From Mycobacterium shigaense (GTDB taxonomy: Bacteria > Actinomycetota > Actinomycetes > Mycobacteriales > Mycobacteriaceae): a stretch of DNA of 64,000 nucleotides. Where the stretch lies: NCBI RefSeq assembly GCF_002356315.1, contig NZ_AP018164.1, positions 1,054,001 through 1,118,000 of the forward strand. Direction: 5' to 3'. Below the pieces are notes generated by a model. The model was not told the origin of the DNA. It searched no databases and saw only the letters and a list, made by a program, of their open reading frames with translations. The translations under genes were made by a program, and so were the position numbers. Below are positions 31,253 to 41,393 of this stretch, in pieces (position 1 is the stretch's first letter; the number at the start of each line of letters is the position of its first letter).

Positions 31253-31831
31253 ATGACTACAGGTTCGGCAAGGGCTACTCGCGGCGAGATCCCCACTGGA
31301 CGCGAAGAGGTGGCCGCGGCGGTTCTACAGGCCGCCACCGACCTGTTCGCCGAGCGTGGACCGGCGGCGACATCGATCCGCGACATAGCCGCCCGGTCGA
31401 AGGTCAATCACGGACTGGTGTTTCGCCACTTCGGCACCAAGGACAAGCTGGTCGGCGCCGTGCTCGACCATCTCGGGACGACGCTGACCGATCTGCTGAA
31501 CTCGGGTGCGCCAAGCGAGGTGGTGGATCAGGTGCTGGACCGGCAGATGCGGGTCATGGCCCGGACGCTGCTCGACGGGTATCCCGCCGCGCAGTTGCAA
31601 AAGCAGTTTCCGAACATTGCCACTCTGATCGAATGGGTGCGACCAGTGCACAAAGACGACATGAGTGCGCGGCTGGCCGTCGCCAACGGCCTGGCGCTGC
31701 AGTTTGGTTGGCGGCTCTTCGCGCCGATCCTGCGTTCGGCCGCCGGTCTGGACGAGCTGACCGACGACCAAATCCGCGACGTCGTGCACACCGAACTCGG
31801 CCGGATCCTCGATCCGGACAACCTGACCTAG
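31253..31831 (+). CDS. TetR repressor (Rv3405c-like)
   Basis: 192 residues. HTH at residues ~35-60 (ATSIRDIAARSKVNHGLVFRHFG), C-terminal helical ligand domain. Position and divergence from the Rv3406-like dioxygenase identify it as the Rv3405c orthologue, whose loss derepresses the dioxygenase in M. tuberculosis. It likely autoregulates through the palindrome at 31219-31236. Confidence 0.92.
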   Translation: MTTGSARATRGEIPTGREEVAAAVLQAATDLFAERGPAATSIRDIAARSKVNHGLVFRHFGTKDKLVGAVLDHLGTTLTDLLNSGAPSEVVDQVLDRQMRVMARTLLDGYPAAQLQKQFPNIATLIEWVRPVHKDDMSARLAVANGLALQFGWRLFAPILRSAAGLDELTDDQIRDVVHTELGRILDPDNLT

Positions 31832-31843
31832 GGTCGCAGCGGG

Positions 31844-34210
31844 CTATTTGTGGCGAGCCAGCACACGGCGGTGCATCGGCTCGCGGCCGGGCGGCTGCGA
31901 CGGCGCCGGCAGCAACGGCGTGCGTCTGCGTACCGCGATGGTGGTCGGTGCCTCCGTGCTCAGCTTCACGTCCTCGCCGGCGTGCCGGATCAGCAGCTCG
32001 CCGCCGGGCCCGTCGCGCACGGTATAGGTGACGTCGCGGTGGTTGGCGTCGACCGTCACCCGGAAATCGCGCCACCGCAGCCGGAAGCGCAGTCGTGAGA
32101 TGCCATCCGGCAGTTGGGGATCCAGTGTCAAGATCCCCTCGTCGTCGCGCAGACCGCCGAAGCCGTTCACGATCGCCATCCACGCGCCGGCGAGCGAGGC
32201 CATGTGCAGGCCGTCGCGCGTGTTGCTGTGCAGGTCGCGCAGGTCGATCAGCGCGGCCTCATATGCGTAATCATGGGCCAGCTCCAGGTGCCCGACCTCG
32301 GCGCACATCACCGCCTGCGTGCAGGCCGACAGCGAGGAATCGCGGACCATGCGTCGCTCGTAGTAGTCGACGTTGCGCGCCTTCTGCTCGGGCGTGAACG
32401 CGTGGCTCTGCCATTGCATCGCCAGCACCAGGTCCGCCTGCTTGATCACCTGCGCGGGGTAGAGGCGCACGTAGGCCTCGTGCAGCAGCAACGGGTACTT
32501 GTTGTTTTTCTCGAAATCCCACTCAGCGAACTTGGTGAATCCCTCGCATTGCTGGTGGACGCCGAGTTCCTCGTCGTAGGGGATGTTGACGGCGTCGGCG
32601 GCATCGCGCCAGGCTGCCGCTTCCTCGGACGTCACGCCCAAGGCCTCGGCCGCCTCGGGGTGGCGGTTGCAGGCCTCAGCGGCCGTGAGCAGGTTGTGTG
32701 CGGCCATCAGGTTGGTGAACACGTTGTCGCGGACGATCGCCGTGTACTCGTCGGGCCCGGTGATGCCCTCGATGTGCCAGACGCCGTGCCGGTCGTGGTG
32801 GCCGAGCGACATCCACAGCCGGGCTGTCTCGACCAGCACCGTGACGCCGCACTCCTGCTCCAGCGTGTGGTCGCCGGTGACGACGCGGTAGCGCTCGAAG
32901 GCCATTGCGATGTCGGCGTTGATGTGGAAGGCCGCGGTGCCGGCCGGCCAGTACGCCGAGCATTCCTGCCCGCGGATGGTTCGCCAGGGGAAGCTGGCGC
33001 CCTGGAGGCCGAGTTCCGCCGCGCGATCACGGGCCAGGTCGAGGGTCGACGCCCGCCACCGCAGCGAGTCGGCGACGGCGTGCGGCAACGTGTAGGTCAG
33101 CACCGGCAGCACGTAACCCTCGGTGTCCCAGAACGCGTGGCCGTCATACCCGGTTCCGGTGAGCCCTTTGCTCGGGATGGCGCGGCGCTCGGCGCGGGCG
33201 CTGGCCTGCACGAGGTGGAACAGGCCGAACCGCACCGCCTGCTGGGATTCCGAGTCGCCCTCGACCTCGACGTCGGCGTTCTCCCAGAAGTCGTCGAGGT
33301 ACTCGCGCTGCGCCTTCAGCAGCCCGTCCCATCCGCTGTAGCGGGCGCTGTGCATTGCCGCGGCGACCTGGTCGCGCACCGCGGGGCGGGAGCGCTGGCT
33401 GGACCACCCGTACGCCAGGTATTTGACGATGCGCAGCTTCTGACCGGGCCGCAACCCGCAGATCACGGTGGTCCGGGCCAGGTCGGGGCGCGCGTCGCTG
33501 CTGACCTCGACCCGCCCCGGCACCTCGACCTCGTGATCCATCCCCGCGGCCATCATCAGCGCGCTGGCCCGGGTGCGGTGCATCAGCACCGCGCCTCGCT
33601 CCAGGGCCTCGTGTTCGACGGCCTCCAGCGGATTGTCCAGGATGGCCGACACCCGTGGGTCGGCCGACGTCTGCGGCTGGTCCTCGTTGGTGACCAGCTC
33701 GGACTGCACGGTCACCCGGACGAATTCGCCGACCGCCTCCACGCAGTACTCGATGGCGGCGACGCTGCGGTTGGCCAGCGACACCAGCCGGGTGGAGGTG
33801 ACCTTGACTTCCTTGCCCGCCGGGGAGCGCCATTGCGCGTTGCGGGTCAGCGTCCCGGCGCGCAGGTCCAGACAGCGTTCGTGCGAGATCAGCTCGCCGT
33901 AGCGGACGTCGAACGGCTCGTCCTCGACGAACAGCCGGATGATCTTGCCGTTGGTGACGTCGACGACCGTCTGGCCGGCCTCCGGGTAGCCGTAGCCGGC
34001 CTCGGCGTAGGGCAGCGGCCGGATCTCGTAGAACGAGTTCAGATAGGTGCCCGGAAGGCCGTGCGGCTCACCCTCGTCGAGGTTGCCGCGCAGCCCGATG
34101 TGCCCGTTGGACAAGGCGAACAACGATTCCGACTGGGCGATCAGGTTGAGGTCGAGCCGTGTCTCGCGGATCAACCACGGCTCGACGGGAAAGGCCTCCT
34201 GCGTGATCAC
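31844..34210 (-). CDS. GH65 disaccharide phosphorylase/hydrolase (Rv3401-like)
   Basis: 788 residues of glycoside hydrolase family 65 (maltose, trehalose and kojibiose phosphorylases): N-terminal beta-sandwich, linker, (alpha/alpha)6 barrel and C-terminal strand domain. The general acid Glu is in [17 protein letters not shown], and [15 protein letters not shown] is the typical helix before it. GTG 34210 overlaps the stop of the beta-phosphoglucomutase gene by four bases; the frame is open further upstream, but that stretch is the mutase read in the wrong frame. The pair suggests phosphorolysis of an alpha-glucoside to beta-glucose 1-phosphate and conversion to glucose 6-phosphate. The exact disaccharide is not shown by the sequence. 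Confidence 0.92.
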   Translation of the reverse strand: MITQEAFPVEPWLIRETRLDLNLIAQSESLFALSNGHIGLRGNLDEGEPHGLPGTYLNSFYEIRPLPYAEAGYGYPEAGQTVVDVTNGKIIRLFVEDEPFDVRYGELISHERCLDLRAGTLTRNAQWRSPAGKEVKVTSTRLVSLANRSVAAIEYCVEAVGEFVRVTVQSELVTNEDQPQTSADPRVSAILDNPLEAVEHEALERGAVLMHRTRASALMMAAGMDHEVEVPGRVEVSSDARPDLARTTVICGLRPGQKLRIVKYLAYGWSSQRSRPAVRDQVAAAMHSARYSGWDGLLKAQREYLDDFWENADVEVEGDSESQQAVRFGLFHLVQASARAERRAIPSKGLTGTGYDGHAFWDTEGYVLPVLTYTLPHAVADSLRWRASTLDLARDRAAELGLQGASFPWRTIRGQECSAYWPAGTAAFHINADIAMAFERYRVVTGDHTLEQECGVTVLVETARLWMSLGHHDRHGVWHIEGITGPDEYTAIVRDNVFTNLMAAHNLLTAAEACNRHPEAAEALGVTSEEAAAWRDAADAVNIPYDEELGVHQQCEGFTKFAEWDFEKNNKYPLLLHEAYVRLYPAQVIKQADLVLAMQWQSHAFTPEQKARNVDYYERRMVRDSSLSACTQAVMCAEVGHLELAHDYAYEAALIDLRDLHSNTRDGLHMASLAGAWMAIVNGFGGLRDDEGILTLDPQLPDGISRLRFRLRWRDFRVTVDANHRDVTYTVRDGPGGELLIRHAGEDVKLSTEAPTTIAVRRRTPLLPAPSQPPGREPMHRRVLARHK

Positions 34211-34977
34211 GACGTGACCTCGGTTGAGTTCCCCAGCAATTCGGCGAGATCGCTCACCACGATGTCGGCGCCGCTGCGGCGCAACTCCTCGGCCTGGCCC
34301 ACCCTGTCCACTCCGACCACGAAGCCGAAGTTCCCGGCGTGGCCGGCTGCCACGCCCGATAGCGCGTCCTCGAAGACCGCGGCCGCGTCGGGGGCGACGC
34401 CGAGCAGCTCCGCCCCGCGCAGATAGGAGTCGGGCGCCGGCTTCCCTTTGATGTGCTCCTCGCGCAGCGTGACGCCGTCCACCCGCTGCTGGATGAACCG
34501 CTCCAGGCCGGTGATCTCGAGCACCTCGCGGGTGTTGGCGCTCGACGACACGACGGCGATGCCGAGCCCGGCGGTCGAGGCCGCCTCCAGGTAGCGCCGT
34601 GAGCCCTCGAACACCTCGACGCCGTCCTTCTCGAGGATCTTCTGGAACATCTCGTTCTTGCGGTTGCCCAGGCCGTAGACGGTGTCCGCGTCGCCCGGGT
34701 CGTCGTGGTTGCCGTCGGGCAGATCGATGCCGCGACTGTCCAAAAACGAGCGGACCCCGTCCTCCCGCTTCTTGCCGTCCACATATTGGCGATAGTCGGC
34801 CGCCGCGTCGAACGGGACGAACTTGTCTCCGGTCCGCTTGGCCCGCTCCGACAAGAAGGCGTCGAACATGGCCTTCCACGCCTTGGTGTGCACGCTGGCG
34901 GTGTCGGTGAGTACGCCGTCGAGGTCGAACAGGCAGGCACGCACCTTCTCGGGGAGACCCAGCACGGGGATCCTCAC
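34207..34977 (-). CDS. Beta-phosphoglucomutase-like HAD enzyme (Rv3400-like)
   Basis: 256 residues of the HAD superfamily. The nucleophile motif [11 protein letters not shown] (Asp and second Asp), the Ser motif VVSSSANT, the Lys in [10 protein letters not shown] and the acidic VFEDALSGV are all present, in the beta-PGM order with a helical cap. It interconverts beta-glucose 1-phosphate and glucose 6-phosphate, matching the GH65 gene that follows with a 4-base overlap. The start is GTG 34977. Confidence 0.93.
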   Translation of the reverse strand: MRIPVLGLPEKVRACLFDLDGVLTDTASVHTKAWKAMFDAFLSERAKRTGDKFVPFDAAADYRQYVDGKKREDGVRSFLDSRGIDLPDGNHDDPGDADTVYGLGNRKNEMFQKILEKDGVEVFEGSRRYLEAASTAGLGIAVVSSSANTREVLEITGLERFIQQRVDGVTLREEHIKGKPAPDSYLRGAELLGVAPDAAAVFEDALSGVAAGHAGNFGFVVGVDRVGQAEELRRSGADIVVSDLAELLGNSTEVTS

Positions 34978-35047
34978 TGTCGAAGTAGTCGGGCGCTACC
35001 CACTTCACCATGCTTGCCCGTGTGCCGCCAGCGAAGGACCGTGTTGT

Positions 35048-35854
35048 TCAAGCGGCTCGCGCGGCTCCCTGGATCACGCGCAGCCGCCCGTCCGACAACG
35101 CGGTGGTGAGGTTTTCGGCCTTTCGGGCGAAGTCGACTACGAAGGCGTGCAGGCCCAGCGGGCCGGCGGGCAGGGGGAGCAAGGACTGCATGAGTGCGGC
35201 CGCTTGTTCGGTGAGGTCGTTCCAGCGTTCGATCGCGAATCCCGTTGACTCGACCGTCGCGCGCAATTCGGCGGAGGTCACCAGGTGGCTACGCGCCGGC
35301 CGGTCGGCCCACGGCAGTGGATAGCCCAGCTCGCCGGGTTCGCCAATCACGATGTCCCACAAGCCAAGTAGGCCACTGGGAAGCAGCACGCGGCGGGCTT
35401 CACGGTACAGGCGCGTCTTGTCGGGGATGTTCATCTGCACATGCTGGCTGACGGCCACGTCGAAGATGCCGTCCGGGAAGGGCAGGTCGGTGACGTCGGC
35501 CTGGCTCACCGATATCCGGCGGTCCAGTCCGACGATTCGGTTGAGCCAGCGTTGGGCATCGCAGTATCCCTCGGAGAGGTCGACCGTGGTGACCCTGCAG
35601 CCGCAGCGATCGGCCACGTAGCGCGCGGTGCCGCCGATCCCGCTGCCCGCGTCGAGCACCGCGCTGTCGCTGGTGATCTGGAGCAGGTCGACCAGCGCGG
35701 CGGTGGCGAACCGGCCCATCGTGTGGAAGTCCTCCAGCAGGCCCAGGTCGGCGGGCTGCAGGCGGTCGAGGTCCTTGCCGGCGGCGATGAGCGCACGCTC
35801 GATGTTGTGTCGCGACAACCCGGTCGCGTACTGGGCTTCGATGGTGTCGCTCAT
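35048..35854 (-). CDS. SAM-dependent methyltransferase A (class I)
   Basis: 268 residues. SAM motif I is VLDAGSGIGGTARYVA (residues ~65-80); the following acidic VTTVDLSEGY and the post-core VSQHVQMNIPDK are typical of small-molecule methyltransferases such as glycine/sarcosine or polyketide methylases. The ATG overlaps the stop of methyltransferase B (ATGA at 35851-35854). It is the last gene of an MFS-methyltransferase-methyltransferase operon. The substrate is unknown. Confidence 0.85.
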   Translation of the reverse strand: MSDTIEAQYATGLSRHNIERALIAAGKDLDRLQPADLGLLEDFHTMGRFATAALVDLLQITSDSAVLDAGSGIGGTARYVADRCGCRVTTVDLSEGYCDAQRWLNRIVGLDRRISVSQADVTDLPFPDGIFDVAVSQHVQMNIPDKTRLYREARRVLLPSGLLGLWDIVIGEPGELGYPLPWADRPARSHLVTSAELRATVESTGFAIERWNDLTEQAAALMQSLLPLPAGPLGLHAFVVDFARKAENLTTALSDGRLRVIQGAARAA

Positions 35855-36687
35855 CCCGGCACCTGCGCCCAGGCGGTGATCATCGGGGCCATCACGACGA
35901 CGGCGTCGGCCGCCGCCACCTGCTCGCGAACCAGCGGGACGAAATTGTCGATGTCGGCGAGCTCGTCGATGGCGAAGCCGTGCTGTTCGGCGACGGGGTA
36001 CACCAGCCGCCACACCTGCGCGGCGTAGGCCAGGATGTCGGTGTCCGCGGCGGTTCCGATGGGTGCGCCCTGGGTCAGCTGCGGCATGCCCAGGCCGGCG
36101 TCGGCGAAGACGGTGTGTAGCTTGGTGCCGAATTGCGCACTGAGCCCGAGGATTTCGAAGGCGCGCACGATGCCCGACACCGTGCGCGCGAACAGCGGAA
36201 GCTCGGGGATGGTGCGCGTCGCGGTGACGTCGTTCTCGGAGAACGCGACTATGCCGCCGGGCTGCACGAACGTGCGCAGCCGGCGCAGCGTGGCCGCCGG
36301 ATCGGGCAGATGCATCAGGATCAACCGGCCGATCACGGCGTCGACCGGCTCGTCCAGCGTCAGGGAGTCGATCGTGGCGTGCACGAATTGCGTTGTCGAC
36401 ACGCCCTGTTCGTTGGCCCGGGCGCGGGCCAGCGCGATCATTTCGGGAGCGGCGTCCACTCCGAGTACCGATCCGGACGGTCCGACGAGCCGGGCGGCGA
36501 CGAACGAGACGTCGCCGGGGCCGCAGCCGATGTCGAGCACCCGCATGCCCGGTCGCAGGCGGGCCAGCCGCAGCGCGTGCTCGGTGTAGCCGTCGTAGAG
36601 CCGTCCTTGCAGGAGTAGCCGTTGTACTTCGGCGTCTTCGTGGCCGAGGACGTAGGTGCTTTCGCCTGCTGCGGGGACTGTGGTCAT
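35851..36687 (-). CDS. SAM-dependent methyltransferase B (class I)
   Basis: 278 residues. Motif I is VLDIGCGPGDVSFVAARLVG (residues ~50-69), motif II region LGVDAAPEM, and post-motif FSENDV. It resembles UbiE/type 11 methyltransferases acting on small molecules. The start overlaps the MFS stop and the stop overlaps the next start, each as ATGA, so all three are translated as one coupled unit. The two methyltransferases are not close copies of each other. Confidence 0.85.
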   Translation of the reverse strand: MTTVPAAGESTYVLGHEDAEVQRLLLQGRLYDGYTEHALRLARLRPGMRVLDIGCGPGDVSFVAARLVGPSGSVLGVDAAPEMIALARARANEQGVSTTQFVHATIDSLTLDEPVDAVIGRLILMHLPDPAATLRRLRTFVQPGGIVAFSENDVTATRTIPELPLFARTVSGIVRAFEILGLSAQFGTKLHTVFADAGLGMPQLTQGAPIGTAADTDILAYAAQVWRLVYPVAEQHGFAIDELADIDNFVPLVREQVAAADAVVVMAPMITAWAQVPG

Positions 36688-38219
36688 GGGCTCAATTGCC
36701 TTTCGCTCGAGGGGATATCGGTCTTCAGGTCGGCGATGGGCTGCGCCCGGCTGGGCAGCAGCCACGCGACGACGACGGCCGCACCCAGGGCGATGCCCGC
36801 GCAGACCAGCGAGCTCACTTGCAGCCCGTCTAAAAACGCACGGTCCACGGTGGCGCGCACATAGCCGGATTGCGGGGCCGGAAGATGCTGAATTACGCCG
36901 TGTGCCAGAGCCATTGAGTGACGCATCGCGTCGGAGGGCAGGCCGGCGAGTGCCGAGGCAGCGGCCAGTCGCCCCGAGTACACCGACGCGAAGATGCTGC
37001 CGGCGATGGCGACGCCGAGGGTGCCGCCGAGTTCCCGGGTGGTGTCGTTGACCGCCGAACCGATGCCGGCTTTCTCGGCCGGCAAGGACCCCATGATCGC
37101 CTCGGTCGCCGGCGCAAAGGTCAGGCCGAGGCCGCCCCCGAGCAACAGCATCTGCGTGGCGATCTGGTCGTAGGGCGTCGCGGCATCGGCGGTGGACGCC
37201 CACGCCAACCCGGCCGCGAACACGGTCAGACCGCCGGCGACGACGGCCGTGGTGCCGATCCGTTCGACCAGTCGCGGACCCACGATGCTGGCCAGCGCGA
37301 TGGACCCGGCCACTGGCAGCAGCCGCACGCCGGCCTGAAAAGCGCTGTAGTCCTTGATGAATTGGAAGTATTGGGTGATCACGAAGATGAACCCGAACAA
37401 GGTGAGAAAGCCTGCGGTGACGGCCAGGCTGCCGCCTGCGAACCGCCGGTTGAGAAATACCGAGACATCCAGCATGGGATGGGTGGTGCGGCGTTCCCAC
37501 AGCGCGAACGTCACCAGAATGGCTGCGGCCATGGCGAAACCGACGGCGCTGCGGACATTCGTCCACCCCCAGGTGGGTGCCTGGATGACGGTGTAGACCA
37601 GCGTCGTGACCCCAGCCGCGGACAGGACCAACCCGGGGACGTCGACGCGCGGTGCGGCGGGGTCGCGAGAGGTGGGAACGAACAGGCCGCCGACGATGGC
37701 CACCACCGCGATCGGAATGTTGACCATGAAGATCGAGCCCCACCAGAAGTGTTCGAGCAACCAGCCGCCGCTGATCGGCCCCACCGCCACCCCGACACCG
37801 ACCATGGCGGCCCACAGCCCGATCGCCTTGGCGCGCGGACCCGGGTCGGTGAAGATGTTGGTGATCAGCCCCAGCGTGGCCGGGAAGATCACCGCCGCAC
37901 CCACGCCCATCGCGGCACGAGCGGCAATGAGCTGCTCCGCGGAATGTGCTTGTGCCGCAAAGCCCGAGGTGATGGCGAACAGGGTGAGCCCCAGGCTGAG
38001 CGAACCGCGCCGGCCATAGCGGTCGCTGAGGCTGCCGACGGACAAGAGCAGCCCCGACATGACGAGGGTGTAGGCGTCGACGATCCATTGCAGCTGCGCC
38101 GTATCGGCCTGCAGCTCGCGCGACAACGTGGGCAGCGCGACGTTGACGATGGTTGCGTCGACGCTGATGACGAAGACGGACAGACAGATCACTGCGAGGG
38201 CAAAGGTCCGCATGGACAT
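36684..38219 (-). CDS. MFS drug exporter, EmrB/QacA (DHA2) family
   Basis: 511 residues with about 14 membrane segments. The start region SVDATIVNVALPTL and the loop GSLSDRYGRRGSL are DHA2 signatures. ATG 38219 was chosen; ATG 38213 is also in frame. It is the first gene of the operon with two methyltransferases and is divergent from an HxlR regulator across a 72-base AT-rich gap. It is not a close copy of the exporter at 9022-10509. A role in exporting a methylated or toxic small molecule is inferred. Confidence 0.88.
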   Translation of the reverse strand: MSMRTFALAVICLSVFVISVDATIVNVALPTLSRELQADTAQLQWIVDAYTLVMSGLLLSVGSLSDRYGRRGSLSLGLTLFAITSGFAAQAHSAEQLIAARAAMGVGAAVIFPATLGLITNIFTDPGPRAKAIGLWAAMVGVGVAVGPISGGWLLEHFWWGSIFMVNIPIAVVAIVGGLFVPTSRDPAAPRVDVPGLVLSAAGVTTLVYTVIQAPTWGWTNVRSAVGFAMAAAILVTFALWERRTTHPMLDVSVFLNRRFAGGSLAVTAGFLTLFGFIFVITQYFQFIKDYSAFQAGVRLLPVAGSIALASIVGPRLVERIGTTAVVAGGLTVFAAGLAWASTADAATPYDQIATQMLLLGGGLGLTFAPATEAIMGSLPAEKAGIGSAVNDTTRELGGTLGVAIAGSIFASVYSGRLAAASALAGLPSDAMRHSMALAHGVIQHLPAPQSGYVRATVDRAFLDGLQVSSLVCAGIALGAAVVVAWLLPSRAQPIADLKTDIPSSERQLSP

Positions 38220-38233
38220 GACAGTAAAGCTGA

Positions 38234-38273
38234 TAGACAAACAAATCAAGCATTAACTGGAAAAAGATGTCTA
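38234..38273. promoter_or_regulatory. Candidate HxlR operator
   Basis: TAGACA (38234-38239) and TGTCTA (38268-38273) form an inverted repeat with 28 bases between, in the AT-rich gap between the divergent MFS operon and HxlR gene. HxlR dimers bind such spaced sites; the arms are only six bases, so this is tentative. Confidence 0.4.
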
Positions 38274-38291
38274 ACGTGATAAAATCGCCCG

Positions 38292-38933
38292 GTGCGGACC
38301 CGCAACTACAACCAGAATTGCCCCATCGCTCGCGGGCTCGACGTCTTGGGCGAGCGGTGGACGTTGCTGATCCTGCGCGAACTGGTCGGTGGGGCGCGCC
38401 GCTACGGCGACCTGCGCGCCGAACTGCCCGGCATCGCAACCAATCTGCTCGCCGATCGACTGGGCGAGCTGCAGGATGCCGGGCTGGTTGCCCGCGCGGA
38501 CCTACCTGCCCCGGTCGGTCGCACCGTGTACACGCTCACCGACCTGGGCTGGCAGCGGGCGCTGCCGGTCCTGCAGAGCATCGCGTGGTTCGGCGTGGAG
38601 CGGCTGGACCCCATCGATGCGGGCCGGGCGACGCCGCTCAACGGATTCCTCGCCGGCATCCTGCTCGGCTTCGACCGGGCGGGCGCCGCCGGGGTGGATA
38701 TCACCTGCCGGGCTGAGATCGACGATCGCCGTTTCGAATTCGCGATCACGGAAGGCCGCCTGGCGGCAGCTCACCGGGAACCCTCGGTGACGCTGACCGC
38801 CAGCGCGGGCGATTTGGTCACCGCCCGGCTCGGCGCCACCGAGGCCAAGCGCAAGGCGGCGCTGCGGCGCATCGAATTCGCCGGCGACCCGCGTGACGTC
38901 GAGGCTCTGCGAACCCTGTTTGCGCTCCACTAG
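38292..38933 (+). CDS. HxlR-family transcriptional regulator
   Basis: 213 residues. The N-terminal winged helix (NQNCPIARGLDVLGERWTLLILREL, read across residues 7-31) contains the Cys and the GERWTLLILREL block diagnostic of HxlR; a longer C-terminal domain follows (SCP2-like, ending ALRTLFALH), a layout common in actinobacterial members. GTG 38292. It probably controls the divergent MFS-methyltransferase operon. It ends 9 bases before guaA, so read-through into guaA is possible. Confidence 0.87.
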   Translation: MRTRNYNQNCPIARGLDVLGERWTLLILRELVGGARRYGDLRAELPGIATNLLADRLGELQDAGLVARADLPAPVGRTVYTLTDLGWQRALPVLQSIAWFGVERLDPIDAGRATPLNGFLAGILLGFDRAGAAGVDITCRAEIDDRRFEFAITEGRLAAAHREPSVTLTASAGDLVTARLGATEAKRKAALRRIEFAGDPRDVEALRTLFALH

Positions 38934-38942
38934 ACTCGGGCC

Positions 38943-40523
38943 GTGACCGAACCCGCGGATCTGGAGAATGCCGGACCGGTCGACCGGCCGGTGTTGGTGG
39001 TCGACTTCGGTGCGCAATACGCGCAGTTGATCGCCCGCCGGGTGCGCGAGGCCCGGGTCTTCTCCGAGGTGATTCCGCACACCGCGTCCGTCGACGAGAT
39101 CAAGGCCCGCAATCCCTTGGCGCTGGTGCTGTCCGGCGGCCCGGCCAGCGTCTACACCGAGGGCGCCCCCCAACTGGATCCGGCGATCTTCGACCTTGGC
39201 GTGCCGGTGTTCGGCATCTGCTACGGATTCCAGGCGATGGCCCAGGCCCTCGGCGGGACCGTCGCCCACACCGGCACCAGCGAGTACGGCCGCACGGAGC
39301 TCAAAGTCCTTGGTGGCGAATTGCATTCGGGCCTGCCCGACGTACAACCTGTGTGGATGAGCCACGGTGACGCGGTCACGGTCGCGCCGTCGGGCTTCGA
39401 CGTGGTGGCCAGCAGCTCGGGTGCCACCGTTGCCGGCTTCGAGAACCGGGCCCGGCGCCTGGCCGGCGTGCAGTATCACCCGGAGGTGATGCACAGCCCG
39501 CACGGGCAGCAGGTGCTCAGTCGGTTCCTGCACGACTTCGCCGGGCTGGGCGCGGAGTGGACGGCCGCCAACATCGCCGAGGCGCTGGTCGAACAGGTGC
39601 GCGCCCAAATCGGTGACGGCCGCGCGATCTGCGGGCTGTCCGGTGGGGTGGATTCGGCGGTGGCCGCGGCGCTGGTGCAGCGTGCCATCGGCGACCGGCT
39701 GACGTGTGTCTTCGTCGACCACGGGCTGTTGCGCGCCGGCGAGCGGGTGCAGGTGCAGCGCGATTTCGTCGCCGCCACCGGGGCCAACCTGGTCACCGTC
39801 GACGCGGCCGGTACCTTCCTGGAGGCGTTGTCGGGGGTGACCAACCCCGAGGGCAAGCGCAAGATCATCGGGCGGCAGTTCATCCGCGCGTTCGAGGGCG
39901 CGGTCCGAGATATTGCGGGGGACGGTTCTGAGGTCGACTTCCTGGTGCAGGGCACGCTGTATCCCGACGTGGTGGAGTCCGGCGGGGGCAGCGGCACCGC
40001 GAACATCAAGAGCCATCACAACGTCGGTGGGCTGCCCGACGACCTGAAATTCAAGCTCGTCGAGCCGCTGCGGCTGCTGTTCAAAGACGAGGTGCGCGCA
40101 GTCGGCCGGGAGCTGGGTCTGCCGGAGGAAATCGTTGCGCGCCAACCATTTCCGGGTCCGGGTCTGGGCATCCGGATCGTCGGCGAGGTCACCGCGCAGC
40201 GGCTGGACACCCTGCGGCGTGCCGACTCGATCGCGCGCGAGGAACTGACCGCCGCCGGCCTGGACAACCAGATCTGGCAGTGCCCGGTGGTGCTGCTGGG
40301 TGAGGTCCGCTCGGTCGGGGTGCAGGGCGACAACCGCACCTACGGCCACCCGATCGTGCTGCGCCCGGTGTCCAGCGAGGACGCCATGACCGCCGACTGG
40401 ACCCGGGTGCCCTACGAGGTGTTGGAGCGCATCTCGACCCGGATCACCAACGAGGTCCCCGAGGTCAACCGCGTGGTGCTGGACATCACCAGCAAGCCGC
40501 CCGGCACCATCGAGTGGGAGTAG
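38943..40523 (+). CDS. guaA: GMP synthase GuaA
   Basis: 526 residues. It aminates XMP to GMP with glutamine and ATP. The amidotransferase domain has the catalytic Cys in [11 protein letters not shown] and His/Glu in QYHPEV; the synthetase has the P-loop [14 protein letters not shown]; the dimerisation domain ends KPPGTIEWE. It completes GTP synthesis with guaB2, encoded 11 kb away on the same strand. The start is GTG 38943, immediately after the HxlR gene. Confidence 0.97.
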   Translation: MTEPADLENAGPVDRPVLVVDFGAQYAQLIARRVREARVFSEVIPHTASVDEIKARNPLALVLSGGPASVYTEGAPQLDPAIFDLGVPVFGICYGFQAMAQALGGTVAHTGTSEYGRTELKVLGGELHSGLPDVQPVWMSHGDAVTVAPSGFDVVASSSGATVAGFENRARRLAGVQYHPEVMHSPHGQQVLSRFLHDFAGLGAEWTAANIAEALVEQVRAQIGDGRAICGLSGGVDSAVAAALVQRAIGDRLTCVFVDHGLLRAGERVQVQRDFVAATGANLVTVDAAGTFLEALSGVTNPEGKRKIIGRQFIRAFEGAVRDIAGDGSEVDFLVQGTLYPDVVESGGGSGTANIKSHHNVGGLPDDLKFKLVEPLRLLFKDEVRAVGRELGLPEEIVARQPFPGPGLGIRIVGEVTAQRLDTLRRADSIAREELTAAGLDNQIWQCPVVLLGEVRSVGVQGDNRTYGHPIVLRPVSSEDAMTADWTRVPYEVLERISTRITNEVPEVNRVVLDITSKPPGTIEWE

Positions 40524-40652
40524 TCGCCGGCCTGGCCGCGGCATTGATCGCCACCTAATTCCCCTCATCTGCCCCATTCGTATCGATCGCATAAAGCTGC
40601 CCCTCGCGTTTCTTGACGGTTGTCGGAGGGTGGGTGTTTACTCTGACATGTA

Positions 40653-40668
40653 TCGAACATATATTCGA
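40653..40668 (+). promoter_or_regulatory. LexA (SOS) box upstream of imuA'
   Basis: TCGAACATATATTCGA fits the mycobacterial SOS box TCGAAC-N4-GTTCGA with one mismatch, 33 bases before the imuA' start. It differs from the box before dnaE2 (52157-52172) at only one base, spacer included. Confidence 0.92.
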
Positions 40669-40701
40669 ATATGATCGAGTAACCGCTGGTAGGAGGCCTA
40701 T

Positions 40702-41388
40702 ATGACGGCGGTTGTCGCCTCCGGCCGGGATCGGTCCGAACTGCTCGAATCCCTGCGTCGCAAGATGGCCGCGGTGTCCGGGAAGACGCCCGGGGCGGTG
40801 TCCGGGATCGCCGCCGACGACCTGCTGCCGGACTCGGAATCCCAGCTGCCCGTACCGCGGTGGCTGGCGGAGACTCTGCCGGTGCCGTTGCCGCGGGGGA
40901 CGGTGGCGATGGTTTCCGGGGCCCGGTCCCTGTTGCTGAGCATGGTGGCCGCGGTGACAGCCGCCGGCGGCAACGCGGCGATCGTCGGTCAGCCGGATAT
41001 CGGGCTGCTGGCTGCGGTGGAGATGGGCGCGGACCTGAGCCGGCTCGCAGTGATACCGGATCCCGGAACCGATCCGGTGGAGGTGGCCGCGGTGCTCGTC
41101 GACGGCATGGATCTGGTGGTCCTCGCCCTGGGCGGTCGCCGGGTGCCGCCGACCCGGGCGCGGGCCGTGGTGGCCCGGGCCCGGAACAAGGGGTGCACGC
41201 TGCTGGTCACCGACGGCGACTGGGACGGGGTGCCGACGCGGCTGGAGGCCCGGGTCTGCGGCTACGAGATCACCGCAGGTGGCAGGGCTACCCCCACTCC
41301 CGGGTTCGGGCGGATTAGTGGGGTCCGGCTGCGCGTCAGCGGGATGTGTGCGGGCAGACGGGTGATCGGCCGGGCGCGCCCGGGGTAA
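40702..41388 (+). CDS. imuA': ImuA' mutasome component
   Basis: 228 residues, a degenerate RecA-like protein lacking a canonical Walker A. Conserved text includes [19 protein letters not shown] and [21 protein letters not shown]. In mycobacteria ImuA' works with ImuB and DnaE2 in DNA-damage-induced mutagenesis and lesion bypass. ATG 40702 follows AGGAGG. It lies directly downstream of a LexA box and 5 bases before imuB. Confidence 0.92.
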   Translation: MTAVVASGRDRSELLESLRRKMAAVSGKTPGAVSGIAADDLLPDSESQLPVPRWLAETLPVPLPRGTVAMVSGARSLLLSMVAAVTAAGGNAAIVGQPDIGLLAAVEMGADLSRLAVIPDPGTDPVEVAAVLVDGMDLVVLALGGRRVPPTRARAVVARARNKGCTLLVTDGDWDGVPTRLEARVCGYEITAGGRATPTPGFGRISGVRLRVSGMCAGRRVIGRARPG

Positions 41389-41393
41389 CTCGG

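Noticed and set aside
32114-34426. 770-codon open frame opposite the GH65 gene
   Set aside because: Antisense shadow; the minus strand carries a clear GH65 enzyme with catalytic Glu.
34210-35011. N-terminal extension of the GH65 frame giving a 1,055-residue protein
   Set aside because: The extra 270 codons are the beta-phosphoglucomutase gene read in another frame; a GTG with four-base overlap gives the family start.
36687-38439. N-terminal extension of methyltransferase B to 862 residues
   Set aside because: The extension is the MFS gene out of frame; the ATG at 36687 begins the methyltransferase.
40613-40642. -35/-10-like pair TTGACG and TTTACT before imuA'
   Set aside because: The spacing of 18 is acceptable but TTTACT is a poor mycobacterial -10, so I list only the LexA box.
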